A stretch of DNA of 64,000 nt from Bacteroidetes bacterium SB0662_bin_6 (lineage in GTDB: Bacteria; Bacteroidota; Rhodothermia; Rhodothermales; VXPQ01). Numbering within the stretch: position 1 is the stretch's first letter; each line of letters starts with the position of its first letter. The notes below the pieces were generated by a model. That model had not been told where the DNA came from. It did no database searches and was given only the letters and a program-made list of their open reading frames with translations. The stretch spans positions 1-64,000 of the forward strand of contig VXPQ01000018.1 of assembly GCA_009839485.1 (NCBI GenBank). The letters run 5' to 3'. The translations under genes were made by a program, and so were the position numbers. Shown piece by piece: positions 34,980 to 44,891 of this stretch.

Positions 34980-36008
34980 GTGTCTCCAATCGATTCGGAA
35001 TCGGGCAGGAAATCCCTGCAAACCACGCTCCGGCAGCGTCTGCGTCAGGCGCTGGGAGCCCGTCCGTTGCTGACGCGCCCTTCCGACCGGAATGCGGAAA
35101 CGGGCTCGAACCGCCGCACCGTGGAAATCGTTCTGGCGATTCTCCTGTCGACACTCCTCTGGTTCACGTTCACCATGCGCGAGACGCATACGAGAACCAT
35201 CGAATTGCCCGTTGAGGTAGTCAATGTACCCGAAGATCAGGCGCTTTCGCAGTATCCCCCGGAAATAGTGCATGTGCAGGCCGCCGGCGAAGGGTGGACC
35301 CTGCTCAGGCTCGGACTGCGTTCCCCGGTCGTTCCCATTGACGCTTCCCAGTCGCAGGTGCAGGTCATTGACGCCGTTTCGGAGTTTCTGCCGGAAGTGC
35401 AGGTGCAGTCCGTCACGCCTGCGGTCGCCAATTTGTTCAAGGAACGGCGGATGGTGCGCGTCGTCCCCATCCGGCCAAATGTAACACTCGAAACGCCCGC
35501 TACGTATGATTTGCTTGCGCCGCCGGAGGTGTTTCCGGATTCCGTGATTGTGGCGGGGGCCGTTTCTGTCGTGAGCGGCCTGACCGAGTGGCCCACAGTT
35601 CCGCAAGCGTTCCAGGCGGTGCGCGATACGTTCGAGGTGCGTCTGGCGCTTGTGGATACGCTGGGGGGGCTTGTGGAGAAGGATGTAGAGGATGTGCTGT
35701 TTCGGGCGATTTCCCGGGAGTTTACGGAGGATACCCGCGAAATCGTCGTGACGGTGCAAGGGCAACCGTCCACGCGCCAACTCGTATCGCTTGAGCCTGC
35801 GGCGGTAGAAATACGCTACCGGGTCATGTTGTCGCAGTACCAGGCCGCGCAACAGGCCATGGATTTTTTTGCAACGGTTTCCTGGGACGATATCCGCAGG
35901 GACACCACCGGTTATGTGGAACCGCATCTGGAGGTGCCGGACGGTATCGAGCTTCGGGATGTGGAAATGATTCCGCAGCGCCTTGCGTATTACCAACGCA
36001 TCGATTGA
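34980..36008 (+). CDS. YbbR-like domain protein
   Basis: A 342-residue membrane-anchored protein. A cytosolic basic N terminus (residues 1-45) precedes one transmembrane helix (VEIVLAILLSTLLWFTFTM), then extracytoplasmic YbbR domains beginning TRTIELPVEVVNVPEDQAL and ending near EIRYRVMLSQYQ. YbbR (CdaR) proteins regulate diadenylate cyclase in Firmicutes; no cdaA is present here, so that role is not supported. The start is GTG. It sits 21 bp upstream of menF, and may head the menaquinone operon for purely positional reasons. Confidence 0.72.
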   Translation: MSPIDSESGRKSLQTTLRQRLRQALGARPLLTRPSDRNAETGSNRRTVEIVLAILLSTLLWFTFTMRETHTRTIELPVEVVNVPEDQALSQYPPEIVHVQAAGEGWTLLRLGLRSPVVPIDASQSQVQVIDAVSEFLPEVQVQSVTPAVANLFKERRMVRVVPIRPNVTLETPATYDLLAPPEVFPDSVIVAGAVSVVSGLTEWPTVPQAFQAVRDTFEVRLALVDTLGGLVEKDVEDVLFRAISREFTEDTREIVVTVQGQPSTRQLVSLEPAAVEIRYRVMLSQYQAAQQAMDFFATVSWDDIRRDTTGYVEPHLEVPDGIELRDVEMIPQRLAYYQRID

Positions 36009-36029
36009 GGCGGCCGATACGGCGCACGC

Positions 36030-37445
36030 ATGCTTGACGAACAAGACATTCTTGTTTCCGACGAGACCCTCGACGATCCCGGCCATGTACAACATGTGCT
36101 TGCGCGCCGGGTGGAGGAGATCTTGCATCAGGCAGGAGACATTGACGGGGAGCGGCGCATTGTGCGCCTGATCGTCCCGATGGCGCCGCTCGATGCGCCC
36201 GCGTGGCTTGCGGCGCAGACCCTGCTTCCGAAAATATACTGGCACGGGCGCCGGGACAGCATGGTAACGGCGGCGGTCGGCGAGGCGGACCGGTGCATGG
36301 GCGGCCCGGATGCAGGGTATGGTACGCTACGCGCGCAGCTCGATGCCGTATTGCCGAAAAGCGATGCCCGGGCGCGCTACTTCGGAGGATTCCGGTTCGA
36401 TCCGAGCGCTTCCGACGACGAGGTCTGGCAGGGTTTTCCGACGTTTCTGTTCACGCTCCCCCGGTTTGCGTATCTGCGGAACGAAGACCGCGGCGTATTA
36501 GCGTGTAATCTTATTCTGCCCCGCGACCTGTCCCGCAAGGACGCTATTCTGTCCGATATCGAGCGGCTCCGGTTCCCGGATCATTTTGCCGGTGCGGCAT
36601 TCGGCGCGCACATGCCGCTTCTGCTTTCACGGACGGATAAGCCGGACCAGGCGGGTTGGGGGCGGGGCGTCGGATGGGCGCTGGACGCGTTCGCGCAGAG
36701 CCGCCGACATCTCGAAAAAGTGGTGCTCGCCCGCCGCACGCTCCTGACCTTTTCTGAATCGCTCGACGCCTTCGCCTTGCTGAAGAAGCTTCAAGGGGCC
36801 ACCCCGAGTTGTTTTCATTACGGATTTCAGTTCGAGCCGGGCGCTGCCCTTGTGGGAGCTACGCCGGAGCGCCTTTTCCATCGCAGCGGACGGTACATAC
36901 GCACGGAGGCTGTAGCCGGCACCTGCGTGCGGGGCGATACGGAGGCCGAAGACGCCGGGGCGCTGGCCTCGTTGCTTGCCAGCGCCAAGGACCAGCGCGA
37001 GCATGCGTACGTACGGGAAAGCATTCGTACTGCGCTCGATCCATTGTGTCAGGAATTTCGAATAGACGAAGAGGCGTCCGGGTTGCAGCAGGCCCGGAGG
37101 TGGCATCTCGTTTCGCGCAGCAGCGGTCTGTTGAAGCGAGATATACACGGAAGCGATGTCATGGCGGCGCTTCATCCTACCCCTGCCGTGGGCGGGTATC
37201 CTGTCGAGCCTGCGCTGGCGGCCATCCGCGATCTGGAAGGATTCGACCGGGGCTGGTATGCGGGGCCGGTAGGGTGGATAGGTCCTCAGGGGGCGGAGTT
37301 TGCGGTGGCGCTCCGGTGCGGTCTCGTCCGGGATCGCACTCTGTTTCTGTTTGCCGGCGCCGGGATTGTCGAGGGATCCGATCCGATGGCGGAATGGAAT
37401 GAAATCGAACAGAAGATCAGCGATATCCTGGGGGTGCTGGAGTGA
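36030..37445 (+). CDS. menF: Isochorismate synthase
   Basis: A 471-residue Mg-dependent enzyme converting chorismate to isochorismate, the first committed step to menaquinone. The chorismate-utilising domain is seen from AFAQSRRHLEKVVLARRTLL. It continues through ALVGATPERLFHRSGRYIRTEAVAGTC, DQREHAYVRESI and AALHPTPAVGGYP to LFAGAGIVEGSDPMAEWNE, all normal for MenF/EntC-type synthases. The N-terminal ~150 residues are the usual poorly conserved part. Its neighbour menD uses the product. The symbol follows from the adjacent menD, menB, menA and menE. Confidence 0.93.
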   Translation: MLDEQDILVSDETLDDPGHVQHVLARRVEEILHQAGDIDGERRIVRLIVPMAPLDAPAWLAAQTLLPKIYWHGRRDSMVTAAVGEADRCMGGPDAGYGTLRAQLDAVLPKSDARARYFGGFRFDPSASDDEVWQGFPTFLFTLPRFAYLRNEDRGVLACNLILPRDLSRKDAILSDIERLRFPDHFAGAAFGAHMPLLLSRTDKPDQAGWGRGVGWALDAFAQSRRHLEKVVLARRTLLTFSESLDAFALLKKLQGATPSCFHYGFQFEPGAALVGATPERLFHRSGRYIRTEAVAGTCVRGDTEAEDAGALASLLASAKDQREHAYVRESIRTALDPLCQEFRIDEEASGLQQARRWHLVSRSSGLLKRDIHGSDVMAALHPTPAVGGYPVEPALAAIRDLEGFDRGWYAGPVGWIGPQGAEFAVALRCGLVRDRTLFLFAGAGIVEGSDPMAEWNEIEQKISDILGVLE

Positions 37446-37522
37446 GGGCATGGGATTTTTACCGGGTGCGCCGACCCGACCCGTGCTTTATATTTTCAGG
37501 CAGGTGAAATGCAGCGAGGCAC

Positions 37523-39478
37523 ATGACCACTCCCGAACCGTCCGGCATCAACCAGATATGGGCCGATCTTCTCGTGGAAGAGTTGATTCGCGCCGGCGTC
37601 GGCCTGTTCTGTCTTGCGCCGGGCTCCCGGAGCGCTCCGCTGGCGCTTGCCGTGGCGGCCCATCCCCGCGCGGAGTGTGTGATGCACTATGATGAGCGGG
37701 GCACGGCGTTTTGCGCCCTCGGGTACGGGCGCGCCGCGCGGCGGCCTGCCGCATGGATTACGACTTCCGGGACGGCGGTTGCGAACGGCATGCCTGCCGT
37801 GGTGGAGGCATCGATGGACGGTGTGCCGATGCTTCTCGTGACGGCGGATCGCCCTCCGGAACTGCGGGCTGCCGGCGCCAATCAGACCATTGATCAGGTA
37901 AAGATTTTCGGAAACTACGTGCGGTGGCAATTCGACCTGCCCGCCCCGGATCCGGCGATCGACCCGGCGGTCGTGCTCACCACGGCGGATCAGGCGGTGT
38001 ACCGGGCGAGACGAATGCCCGCCGGTCCGGTGCATCTCAATGTGATGTATCGCGAGCCCCTGTTTTCCAATCCCGATAGAAGTCGCTATGCAGCGTATCT
38101 CGATGGATTGCGGGCGTGGCAGGATTCGGAGAAACCGTATACCCGGTACGGCTCGGGCCTGGACATTTCAAAAACTCCTACGGCCGGGTCCGAATCGGCC
38201 GCAGGCATTTCAAAAACTCCTAAATCCGGGCATGATCCGGCCGCGGATATTTCAAAAACTCCTATAACATATTCCTTCGATGCGCCTCGATTCGAGTCCC
38301 TGATGCATGCCCTGCGCCGGGCGAAGCGCGGGTTGGTCGTGGCCGGGCGCTTCCATACCCGGACCCAGGCCGATGCGGTCCGGCGGCTGGCGAGCGAACT
38401 CGGCTGGCCGCTACTGCCCGATGTGTGTTCGCAACTCCGATTTTCGGGTGCATCGCCTGCGGACTGGCATACTGACGGGGTTGCGGAAGGCGGCGCGACG
38501 GCTTCGCGGTACGATCTGGCGCTGGCGAGCGAAGCGTTTCGGGTGTCCCATGCGCCGGACGCCGTATTGTATTTCGGCGGGGCAGCCGTGTCGAAGCGGC
38601 TGAATGCCTGGCTGGCCGATGTGCGTCCCGCCTTGTTTGCGGTCGTGCGCGAATCTCCCGACCGGATGGATCCCGGCCACTGCGTGACAGAATATATCGA
38701 GACCGGTATTGCGCCTTTCTCCCGGTCCGTTATGGATCATCTGAAAACGGGACAAGGAGCGAGCGAGGGGACCGGTAATAAGGATTGGACAGCAAGTTGG
38801 GCGGCAGCCTCCGACACCGTAGCCCGCACGATGGACGAGCACATGCCGGACGGCCTTTCCGAGCCTGCCGTGGCCCGGTTGCTTTCGCGGCATACGCCCG
38901 ACGAGGCCACGCTTGTGCTTGCCAGCAGTATGCCGATCCGGGACATGGATATGTTCGGGGATGCTGCCGGCAGGGCGCCGTTCGTAGCCGCCAATCGTGG
39001 CGCTTCCGGTATCGACGGCAGTGTGGCTACGGCGGTCGGACTGGCGTACGGGCGCCGCGCGCCGGCCATTCTCGTGGCGGGCGATCTCGCGTTGCTGCAC
39101 GACCTGAACAGTCTGGCGCTGGCGGCTTCTGCGCCGGAGCCGGTTATTATTGTGGCAATCAACAACCACGGCGGAGGTATTTTTTCGTTTCTTCCCGTAG
39201 CTCGTTGCGGCGAGGCGTTCGAACCGATGTTCGGCACGCCGCACCCGTATCGTTTCGAGCAGGCCGCCCGCATGTTCGGTCTCGGCTACGACCATGTTCA
39301 TGACATGGATACTCTGTCGGAAGCGTACGCAAGCGCACTTTCGTCCGGCGAAAGCCGGATCATTGAAGTCACGACCGATCGCGCCGAAAATCTGGAACTG
39401 CACCGGCGGCTGGAAACCATGATTTGTGAGCAGTTTGCAGACACCGTTCCCGTTTTTACCAACAACCCTGACCCATGA
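37523..39478 (+). CDS. menD: SEPHCHC synthase with in-frame repeat insert
   Basis: A 651-residue ThDP enzyme joining isochorismate and 2-oxoglutarate to make SEPHCHC. Typical segments are [59 protein letters not shown] and [15 protein letters not shown], with the ThDP-binding [12 protein letters not shown] region. MenD is usually ~550-580 residues, so this one is long. Residues 214-250 contain three in-frame copies of a DISKTP-type 14-residue unit, located between the N-terminal ThDP domain and the central domain. The insert sits where a linker is expected, so the enzyme may tolerate it. It overlaps menB by 4 bp. Confidence 0.95.
   Translation: MTTPEPSGINQIWADLLVEELIRAGVGLFCLAPGSRSAPLALAVAAHPRAECVMHYDERGTAFCALGYGRAARRPAAWITTSGTAVANGMPAVVEASMDGVPMLLVTADRPPELRAAGANQTIDQVKIFGNYVRWQFDLPAPDPAIDPAVVLTTADQAVYRARRMPAGPVHLNVMYREPLFSNPDRSRYAAYLDGLRAWQDSEKPYTRYGSGLDISKTPTAGSESAAGISKTPKSGHDPAADISKTPITYSFDAPRFESLMHALRRAKRGLVVAGRFHTRTQADAVRRLASELGWPLLPDVCSQLRFSGASPADWHTDGVAEGGATASRYDLALASEAFRVSHAPDAVLYFGGAAVSKRLNAWLADVRPALFAVVRESPDRMDPGHCVTEYIETGIAPFSRSVMDHLKTGQGASEGTGNKDWTASWAAASDTVARTMDEHMPDGLSEPAVARLLSRHTPDEATLVLASSMPIRDMDMFGDAAGRAPFVAANRGASGIDGSVATAVGLAYGRRAPAILVAGDLALLHDLNSLALAASAPEPVIIVAINNHGGGIFSFLPVARCGEAFEPMFGTPHPYRFEQAARMFGLGYDHVHDMDTLSEAYASALSSGESRIIEVTTDRAENLELHRRLETMICEQFADTVPVFTNNPDP
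38165..38264 (+). repeat. In-frame 42-bp tandem repeat in menD
   Basis: The 16-mer ATTTCAAAAACTCCTA occurs at 38165, 38207 and 38249, exactly 42 bp apart. The repeated peptide is ISKTP followed by a variable Gly/Ala-rich spacer ([16 protein letters not shown]). The same unit in reverse complement occurs twice at 18903-18961, 19 kb away. A 42-bp period keeps the reading frame. Confidence 0.95.
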
Positions 39479-40302
39479 CTCCTGCATTAGACTGGCAAGA
39501 AGCGAAATCCTACCGGGATATCACGTATCACAAGGCGGAAGGGATCGCCAAAATCACCATCAATCGCCCCGAAGTACGCAATGCCTTCCGACCTATTACC
39601 GTTACGGAGATGCGCGACGCGCTCCAGGATGCGCGCGACGATCACGAGATCGGCGTGATTATTCTTACCGGAGAGGGCCCGGAAGCTTTCTGTTCCGGCG
39701 GAGACCAGAAGATTCGCGGAGACGCCGGGTATACGGAAGAAGGCACGGGCGTCATGCGGCTGAATGTGCTTGATTTTCAGCGGGAGATACGAAGTTGTCC
39801 GAAGCCGGTTATCGCCATGGTGGCCGGCTGGGCTGTGGGCGGCGGCCATGTGCTGCATGTGATGTGCGATCTTACCATTGCCGCCGAGAACGCCCGGTTC
39901 ATGCAGACGGGGCCCAAGGTGGGATCGTTTGACGGGGGCTACGGGTCCTCGTATCTTGCCCGCATCGTGGGCCAGAAAAAAGCCCGCGAGATATGGTTTC
40001 TGTGTCGTCCCTACGATGCCCGTCAGGCGCTGGAGATGGGCCTGGTGAATACCGTCGTGCCCCTGGAGAAGCTGGAAGAGGAAACCGTGAGCTGGTGCCG
40101 GGATATTCTGCGGAATTCGCAAATGGCCATCCGCTGCCTGAAAGCCGGACTGAACGCCGATTGCGACGGGCAGGCGGGCCTGCAGGAACTGGCAGGGAAC
40201 GCTACGCTGCTTTTCTATATGACCGAGGAAGGGCAGGAAGGGCGCAATGCCTTCAATGAGAAGCGCAAGCCGGACTTCTCGCAGTTCCCGTATCGTCCTT
40301 GA
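39475..40302 (+). CDS. menB: 1,4-dihydroxy-2-naphthoyl-CoA synthase
   Basis: A 275-residue crotonase-fold enzyme that cyclises o-succinylbenzoyl-CoA in menaquinone synthesis. Recognisable parts are [15 protein letters not shown], the oxyanion-hole region [25 protein letters not shown] and [23 protein letters not shown], which contains the conserved catalytic DGGYG. The [15 protein letters not shown] motif is also usual. Length is normal. It is translationally coupled to menD by an ATGA overlap and to menA downstream by a possible TTGA overlap. Confidence 0.97.
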   Translation: MTPALDWQEAKSYRDITYHKAEGIAKITINRPEVRNAFRPITVTEMRDALQDARDDHEIGVIILTGEGPEAFCSGGDQKIRGDAGYTEEGTGVMRLNVLDFQREIRSCPKPVIAMVAGWAVGGGHVLHVMCDLTIAAENARFMQTGPKVGSFDGGYGSSYLARIVGQKKAREIWFLCRPYDARQALEMGLVNTVVPLEKLEEETVSWCRDILRNSQMAIRCLKAGLNADCDGQAGLQELAGNATLLFYMTEEGQEGRNAFNEKRKPDFSQFPYRP

Positions 40303-40343
40303 ACGCGCCCCCGACATCTGATTCCATCGCCGGAAAGTCTCCC

Positions 40344-41237
40344 ATGCCATCGAAAGAGGAGCGTCCGAATTGGACGATCTGGATCCGGGCGGCCCGTCCG
40401 AAGACGCTGTGGGCCGCAGTGGCGCCGGTGCTCCTCGGGACGGCCTTTGCGTTCGGAGACGATGCCTTTCATGCGCTTTCCGCGTGTTGCGCATTCCTCG
40501 TTGCCGTGTTCATTCAGGTGGGCACGAATTATGCAAACGATTACCAGGATTTCGCGCAGGGCGCCGATACGGCGGACCGCAAGGGGCCCCTGCGCATCAC
40601 CCAAGCGGGTCTGGCCAGTCCCCGGGCGGTCCGCACCGCAGCGGCTATTGCTTTTCTGATCGCTTTTCTGGCCGGTCTGTATCTGGTTGTACGCGGAGGG
40701 TGGTTTCTCCTGTTCGTCGGGCTGGTGTCCATTTTGTGCGGGGCCATCTATTCGGCGGGGCGCTATTCGCTGGCGTACCTCGGCGTTGCCGATCTTTTCG
40801 TGCTGGTGTTTTTCGGTCCAGTGGCCGTAGCCGGGACGCACTATGTGCAGGCGCTGGCGTTTTCCTGGCCGGTTGTGCTGGCTGGGTTGGGACCGGGGTT
40901 TCTCGCTACCGCCATTCTGCTCGTGAACAATACGCGAGACATCGAGGAGGACCGGGCCGCCGGGAAGAAAACGCTGGTGGTGCGATGGGGGCGCAGTGCA
41001 GGCGTAGCGCTCTACGGCGTATGCATGGCAGGCGCGGTTGTGGTGGTTGCGGCGTCGGCGATGCTTGCCGGCAATGGGTGGATGCTTATTGCGTTGCTTG
41101 CAACGCCCTGGGGTCTGGCCAACCTGCGAACATTGGGCGCCACAAGCGATCCCGCGGTATTGAACCCGCTCCTGGGTTCCACCTCGCGGTTTCTGCTCGC
41201 GTATTGCCTGCTTTTCGGCCTTGGACGGATCATGTAA
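40344..41237 (+). CDS. menA: 1,4-dihydroxy-2-naphthoate polyprenyltransferase
   Basis: A 297-residue polytopic inner-membrane prenyltransferase of the UbiA superfamily that attaches the isoprenoid tail in menaquinone synthesis. The first Asp-rich motif is NYANDYQDFAQGAD, with KGPLRITQAGLASP after it. The second is NNTRDIEEDRAAGKKTLVVRWG. Eight or nine hydrophobic helices are visible. The ATG at 40344 has a GGAAAG nine bases upstream; a TTG at 40299, overlapping the menB stop, is the alternative and adds 15 residues. menE follows after 17 bp. Confidence 0.95.
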   Translation: MPSKEERPNWTIWIRAARPKTLWAAVAPVLLGTAFAFGDDAFHALSACCAFLVAVFIQVGTNYANDYQDFAQGADTADRKGPLRITQAGLASPRAVRTAAAIAFLIAFLAGLYLVVRGGWFLLFVGLVSILCGAIYSAGRYSLAYLGVADLFVLVFFGPVAVAGTHYVQALAFSWPVVLAGLGPGFLATAILLVNNTRDIEEDRAAGKKTLVVRWGRSAGVALYGVCMAGAVVVVAASAMLAGNGWMLIALLATPWGLANLRTLGATSDPAVLNPLLGSTSRFLLAYCLLFGLGRIM

Positions 41238-41254
41238 CCGGTTGTCCTGACCCC

Positions 41255-42643
41255 ATGGACATTCCCTGTCTGCTTTCGACGGCGGCGCTCCGGGCGCCTC
41301 TTGAAACGGCGCTATCGGGTCCCGGCGTCGAGGTGCCGTATGGGGAACTCGACCGTCTTGTCTCGGGGGCGGCCCGCCGCATGGCGGAAAAGGGAGTGGG
41401 CAGGGGAGATCGCATAGCGCTCATCATGGACCGGAGCGTGGAAGCGGTGATCCTGCTTCTTGCGGCAATGAGGGCAGGGGCCGTTGCCTGTCCGATTTCC
41501 ATGCGCCTTCCCGAGGCTACGGTAGCCGGGCGATGCCGCAATCTGGGCGTATCGCTTACGGTCGGCGACCGTCCGCTCGAAGCGGCGGTGGCGGCGAAAG
41601 ATCTGATCGAACGGGGCAGAGGGAATGTGCCGCCGTTTTCCGAGGATGCACCCGCCACCATCGTGTTCACCTCCGGGTCGTCCGGTGCGGCCCGCCCTGC
41701 GCTCCATACGTACGGGAATCATTATTTCAGTGCGCTGGGCGCGCAGGACAACATGCCACTGGCTTGCGGCGATCGTTGGCTCCTGTCGTTGCCGCTCTGG
41801 CATGTGGGGGGGCTTGCGATTCTTTTTCGGTGTCTGCTTGCCGCAGCCACGGTGATACTGCCCGATCCGGCGGACTCCCTTGCTGCATCCGTCCGGAAGG
41901 TGACCCATGCTTCCATGGTGTCCACCCAACTCCGGCGGCTGTTGCGCGAAGCGGAATCCGGTGCGGTGCACCCGGAGAAGGCGCTGTTGCTCGGAGGCGG
42001 CGCCGTGTCACCGGTCCTGATTGACGAGGCCGTACGGCGCGGCCTGCCCGTACATACCAGCTACGGCCTCACGGAGATGGCTTCGCAGGTGACGGCTACG
42101 CCTCCCGGCGCGGGGCCGGTGGCCTTGCGTACGTCGGGCCGGGTGCTGCCCTGGCGGGAGCTCCGATGCGACGAAGCAGGGCAGATCATGGTGCGGGGGC
42201 GCACATGCTTTGCCGGATATATCGAAGGAGATCGGCTTGCGCGTCCTTTTGACGAGGAAGGATGGTTTGCAACCGGAGACATGGGCAGGCTGGATGCTTC
42301 CGGGCGGCTGATTGTACGTGGGCGTATGGATCACCTCCTGATATCGGGCGGAGAGAATATTCTGCCCGAAGAGATCGAGGTGGTTCTGGCAGGTGTGGAA
42401 GGGGTCGAGCGCGTGGTTGTTGTGGGCGTGCAGGACGAGGAATACGGCCAGCGCCCGGTGGCTTTTGTCGGGACGGCGGACGGAGAAATCGATGCATCCC
42501 GCCTGCGCGCCGCCGTGGAAGCGGTACTTCCCCGATTCATGACGCCGGACGCCTTCTATCCGTGGCCGACCGATCTTGCCGGAGAGGGGCTCAAGCCGGA
42601 CCGCAGTCTGCTCCGGCAGCGGGCCGAGGCGCTCCAGGCTTAG
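41255..42643 (+). CDS. menE: o-succinylbenzoate-CoA ligase
   Basis: A 462-residue ANL-superfamily enzyme activating o-succinylbenzoate with ATP and CoA. Motifs are the phosphate loop TSGSSGAARPALHTYGN, the adenine-binding TSYGLTEMASQVT, GWFATGDMGRLDASGRLIVRGRMDHL and ISGGENILPEEIEV. The lysine of the C-terminal LKPDRSLLR is placed as expected. The longer frame from 40370 runs through menA and was rejected. menC, which makes the substrate, and menH are missing between menA and menE, where many Bacteroidota keep menC. An inverted dispersed element follows the stop. Confidence 0.94.
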   Translation: MDIPCLLSTAALRAPLETALSGPGVEVPYGELDRLVSGAARRMAEKGVGRGDRIALIMDRSVEAVILLLAAMRAGAVACPISMRLPEATVAGRCRNLGVSLTVGDRPLEAAVAAKDLIERGRGNVPPFSEDAPATIVFTSGSSGAARPALHTYGNHYFSALGAQDNMPLACGDRWLLSLPLWHVGGLAILFRCLLAAATVILPDPADSLAASVRKVTHASMVSTQLRRLLREAESGAVHPEKALLLGGGAVSPVLIDEAVRRGLPVHTSYGLTEMASQVTATPPGAGPVALRTSGRVLPWRELRCDEAGQIMVRGRTCFAGYIEGDRLARPFDEEGWFATGDMGRLDASGRLIVRGRMDHLLISGGENILPEEIEVVLAGVEGVERVVVVGVQDEEYGQRPVAFVGTADGEIDASRLRAAVEAVLPRFMTPDAFYPWPTDLAGEGLKPDRSLLRQRAEALQA

Positions 42644-42649
42644 GGTATC

Positions 42650-42700
42650 TCGGTATACTCTTATTAAGTTCGCAAAGCTCGCAGGCGCCGCAAGGATGGT
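42650..42700 (-). repeat. Dispersed ~55-bp element, copy 2 (inverted)
   Basis: The reverse complement reads CCTTGCGGCGCCTGCGAGC, then TTTGCGAACTTAATAAGAGT and ATACC. This aligns with copies at 8178 and 59498 in the blocks CCTTGC.GGCG, GAGCTTTGCG and CTTAAT.AGAGTAT. It lies between the menE stop and the lptC start, in the opposite orientation to the other two copies. Confidence 0.55.
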
Positions 42701-42799
42701 GTCTGCGAGACAATGCGCACGAACCCATCTTCCCGGCGCGCGTAAAGCATGGTCCAATTCTTCCGGATCGCTTCCCCTTTCCTGACGACGCGCCTTGCC

Positions 42800-43384
42800 A
42801 TGCGTTGCAGTCTGAATCTCGTGCTGTTCCTGTGTGTGGGCATGCTTGCAGCCTGCGGCCGCACCACCGCTCCTCCGGCTGCCATGGAAGACATTCGCTC
42901 CGAGGCGGATCCCGTGCAGGAAAGCTGGGGCGCCGAGTATTATGTGACGGAAACGATTCCCGGAGAGGCCTCCTCGCGTCCGCGTCTGAAGATGCGCGCG
43001 GATCATATGGCGACGTTCGAAGAAGGGGACAGCACCTGGACCGTCTTGCAGAGCGACTCGATCGGAGGACGCGTGACGGTTCTGTTGTACGATGAAACCG
43101 GAGATTCCTCCGCTACGGTCTTCGCGGATCGGGTTACGCTTCTCGACAATAGAAAGCGATTCGAGGCGATAGGGAATGTCGAAGTCCGTGCGCAGGGCGA
43201 CAAGGCGCTGTGGAGCGAGCATCTGGTCTGGTTCGAGCGCGAGCAGGCTCTTCGAACGCCCGGGTTTGTCCGCATTTCGACGCCGGACGAACAGGTTCAG
43301 GGGTATTCGCTGGAAGCGGACGAGCGTCTCGACGAGTATACGTTGCGCAGCATGACCGGCCGGGTAACCGTGCGCGAAGAATGA
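42800..43384 (+). CDS. lptC: LPS export protein LptC (lipoprotein-type)
   Basis: A 194-residue envelope protein of the lipopolysaccharide transport bridge linking the LptB2FG transporter to LptA. The ATG at 42800 gives a lipoprotein signal (MRCSLNLVLFLCVGMLAAC); an upstream ATG at 42749 gives a longer n-region. The body has the beta-jellyroll repeats of LptC (WTVLQSDSIGGRVTVLLYDETG, ATVFADRVTLLDNRKRFEAIG, NVEVRAQGDKALWSEHLVWF). Bacteroidota LptC are commonly predicted lipoproteins. It overlaps lptA by 4 bp and is followed by lptB, which supports the assignment strongly. Confidence 0.85.
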   Translation: MRCSLNLVLFLCVGMLAACGRTTAPPAAMEDIRSEADPVQESWGAEYYVTETIPGEASSRPRLKMRADHMATFEEGDSTWTVLQSDSIGGRVTVLLYDETGDSSATVFADRVTLLDNRKRFEAIGNVEVRAQGDKALWSEHLVWFEREQALRTPGFVRISTPDEQVQGYSLEADERLDEYTLRSMTGRVTVREE

Positions 43385-44886
43385 AATACGTCGCCCGAAG
43401 CATGGTATGTCGTCTTGTAGTGGGTCTGTGCATTGGTGCGGGTGCGTCCCTGCCGATCTATGCGCAGGACGCCGACACCACCGGGGTGCAGGAAGTGGAT
43501 GTCCGCGCCGATTTGCTGGAAGGCGCAGAAGAAGCGGGCGAGCGCATCCGGCGTCTCATCGGAAATGTGCGCTTGCAGCAGGAGGATACACGCTTGCGGG
43601 CGCGTCGGGCTGTCCAATACCCGGAACGCCGCGAGATCCTTTTCACGGGAGATGTGCTGGTGATCGAGCGCGGCGATACCCTGCGCGCCGATACGGTGCT
43701 GTACAACAGCCGCGACAAGACGGGCCATGCGCGCGGCGGCATAAGCCTTTCCGACGGAGACGTTTTGCTGGAAGCGCCGTCGGGTTTGTATTTCACCCGC
43801 TCGAAACGCGCCCGTTTTTCGGAGGGCGTCACATTGACCGACCGCGCCGCGGTGCTGACCAGTCTGGCCGGGGAATACCTTTCGGACGAGAAGCGGGCCG
43901 ATTTCTACGGGGACGTGGTGCTGGTGGAAGACAATGCATCGCTGCGGGCGGATACGGTGACCTATCATCGGGAAACGGATATATCGCTTGCCCGCGGCAA
44001 CGTGTTCGTCGAACGCGTCGATACGACCGGACAGGCCGATGCCAAACGACAACTCGTCCGGTCGCTTCTTTTCGGGGACCGGGCGTATAACGAGGACAGC
44101 ACCGGCTACAGCCGCATGGAAGGCGATCCTCTGTTGCTGCGGATCCGGGAGGATTCGACCGGCGCCGACACGGATACGTTGATGGTGCGCGCCCGTGTCC
44201 TCGAATCGTCCCGGCGGGATTCGCTGGAGCGGCTCGTGGCCGTCGACTCGGTACGTATCCTGCATGGTAACCTTACGGCCGTTGCGGACTCGGTGGTCTA
44301 TGACAGGATAACCACCGTGGGCGAAGACGGGGCGGACATTCAGCGCACCACTGCCTGGTTTTTCGATAATCCCCTGGCCTGGTTCCAGGACAATCAGGTA
44401 AGCGGAGATACGTTGCAGGTCGAGGGAAGCGGCGAAGAAGCGGAAACCCTGCTTGTGCTGGGAAGCGCCTTTGCGGCCCGTCCGGATTCGGTGACGAACC
44501 GGATCCATCAGTTGCGCGGCAAACGGATCGAAGCGGCGTTCGAACAGGATTCCCTGCGTACGCTTTCGGCGGGGCCGCAAGCCGAAGCCATTCATTTCAG
44601 AACCGGTGAGGATGGTTCGCCCGAGGGCGCTGTCCATATGTCCGCAGACCAGGTTCTGCTCCATTTCCTCGAGGGAGACATCGATCGCCTCGAAGCGATC
44701 CGCGATACGGAAGGCGTATATTATTCGGAGGAAATTCTTCCCGATTCGCTCTCGCTCGAGGGATTCGTATGGCGACCCGAGCGCCGTCCGTGGAAACGGG
44801 AATTTCTCCAGCGCGTCGAATGGCAGGGGCGCAATGGTTTCCAACCTTCCGGCGTCCCCGATCCGCTTCCGGAACCAATGGATTGA
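43381..44886 (+). CDS. lptA: LptA/OstA-like periplasmic LPS transport protein
   Basis: A 501-residue secreted protein with a signal peptide ([29 protein letters not shown]). OstA beta-jellyroll repeats run throughout: [62 protein letters not shown]. It is about 2.5 times longer than E. coli LptA (185 residues), as usual for Bacteroidota OstA-like proteins, and could span more of the periplasm. It is coupled to lptC (ATGA) and lies 5 bp from the lptB start. Symbol is by context as much as by similarity. Confidence 0.85.
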   Translation: MKYVARSMVCRLVVGLCIGAGASLPIYAQDADTTGVQEVDVRADLLEGAEEAGERIRRLIGNVRLQQEDTRLRARRAVQYPERREILFTGDVLVIERGDTLRADTVLYNSRDKTGHARGGISLSDGDVLLEAPSGLYFTRSKRARFSEGVTLTDRAAVLTSLAGEYLSDEKRADFYGDVVLVEDNASLRADTVTYHRETDISLARGNVFVERVDTTGQADAKRQLVRSLLFGDRAYNEDSTGYSRMEGDPLLLRIREDSTGADTDTLMVRARVLESSRRDSLERLVAVDSVRILHGNLTAVADSVVYDRITTVGEDGADIQRTTAWFFDNPLAWFQDNQVSGDTLQVEGSGEEAETLLVLGSAFAARPDSVTNRIHQLRGKRIEAAFEQDSLRTLSAGPQAEAIHFRTGEDGSPEGAVHMSADQVLLHFLEGDIDRLEAIRDTEGVYYSEEILPDSLSLEGFVWRPERRPWKREFLQRVEWQGRNGFQPSGVPDPLPEPMD

Positions 44887-44891
44887 CCCGT

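Noticed and set aside
38165-38264. Regularly spaced repeats resembling a small CRISPR array
   Set aside because: Only three 16-bp repeats, spacers that resemble each other, and location inside the menD reading frame; no cas genes.
40370-41254. N-terminal ~295 residues of the long frame leading into menE
   Set aside because: It runs through menA in another frame; menE homology begins at 41255.
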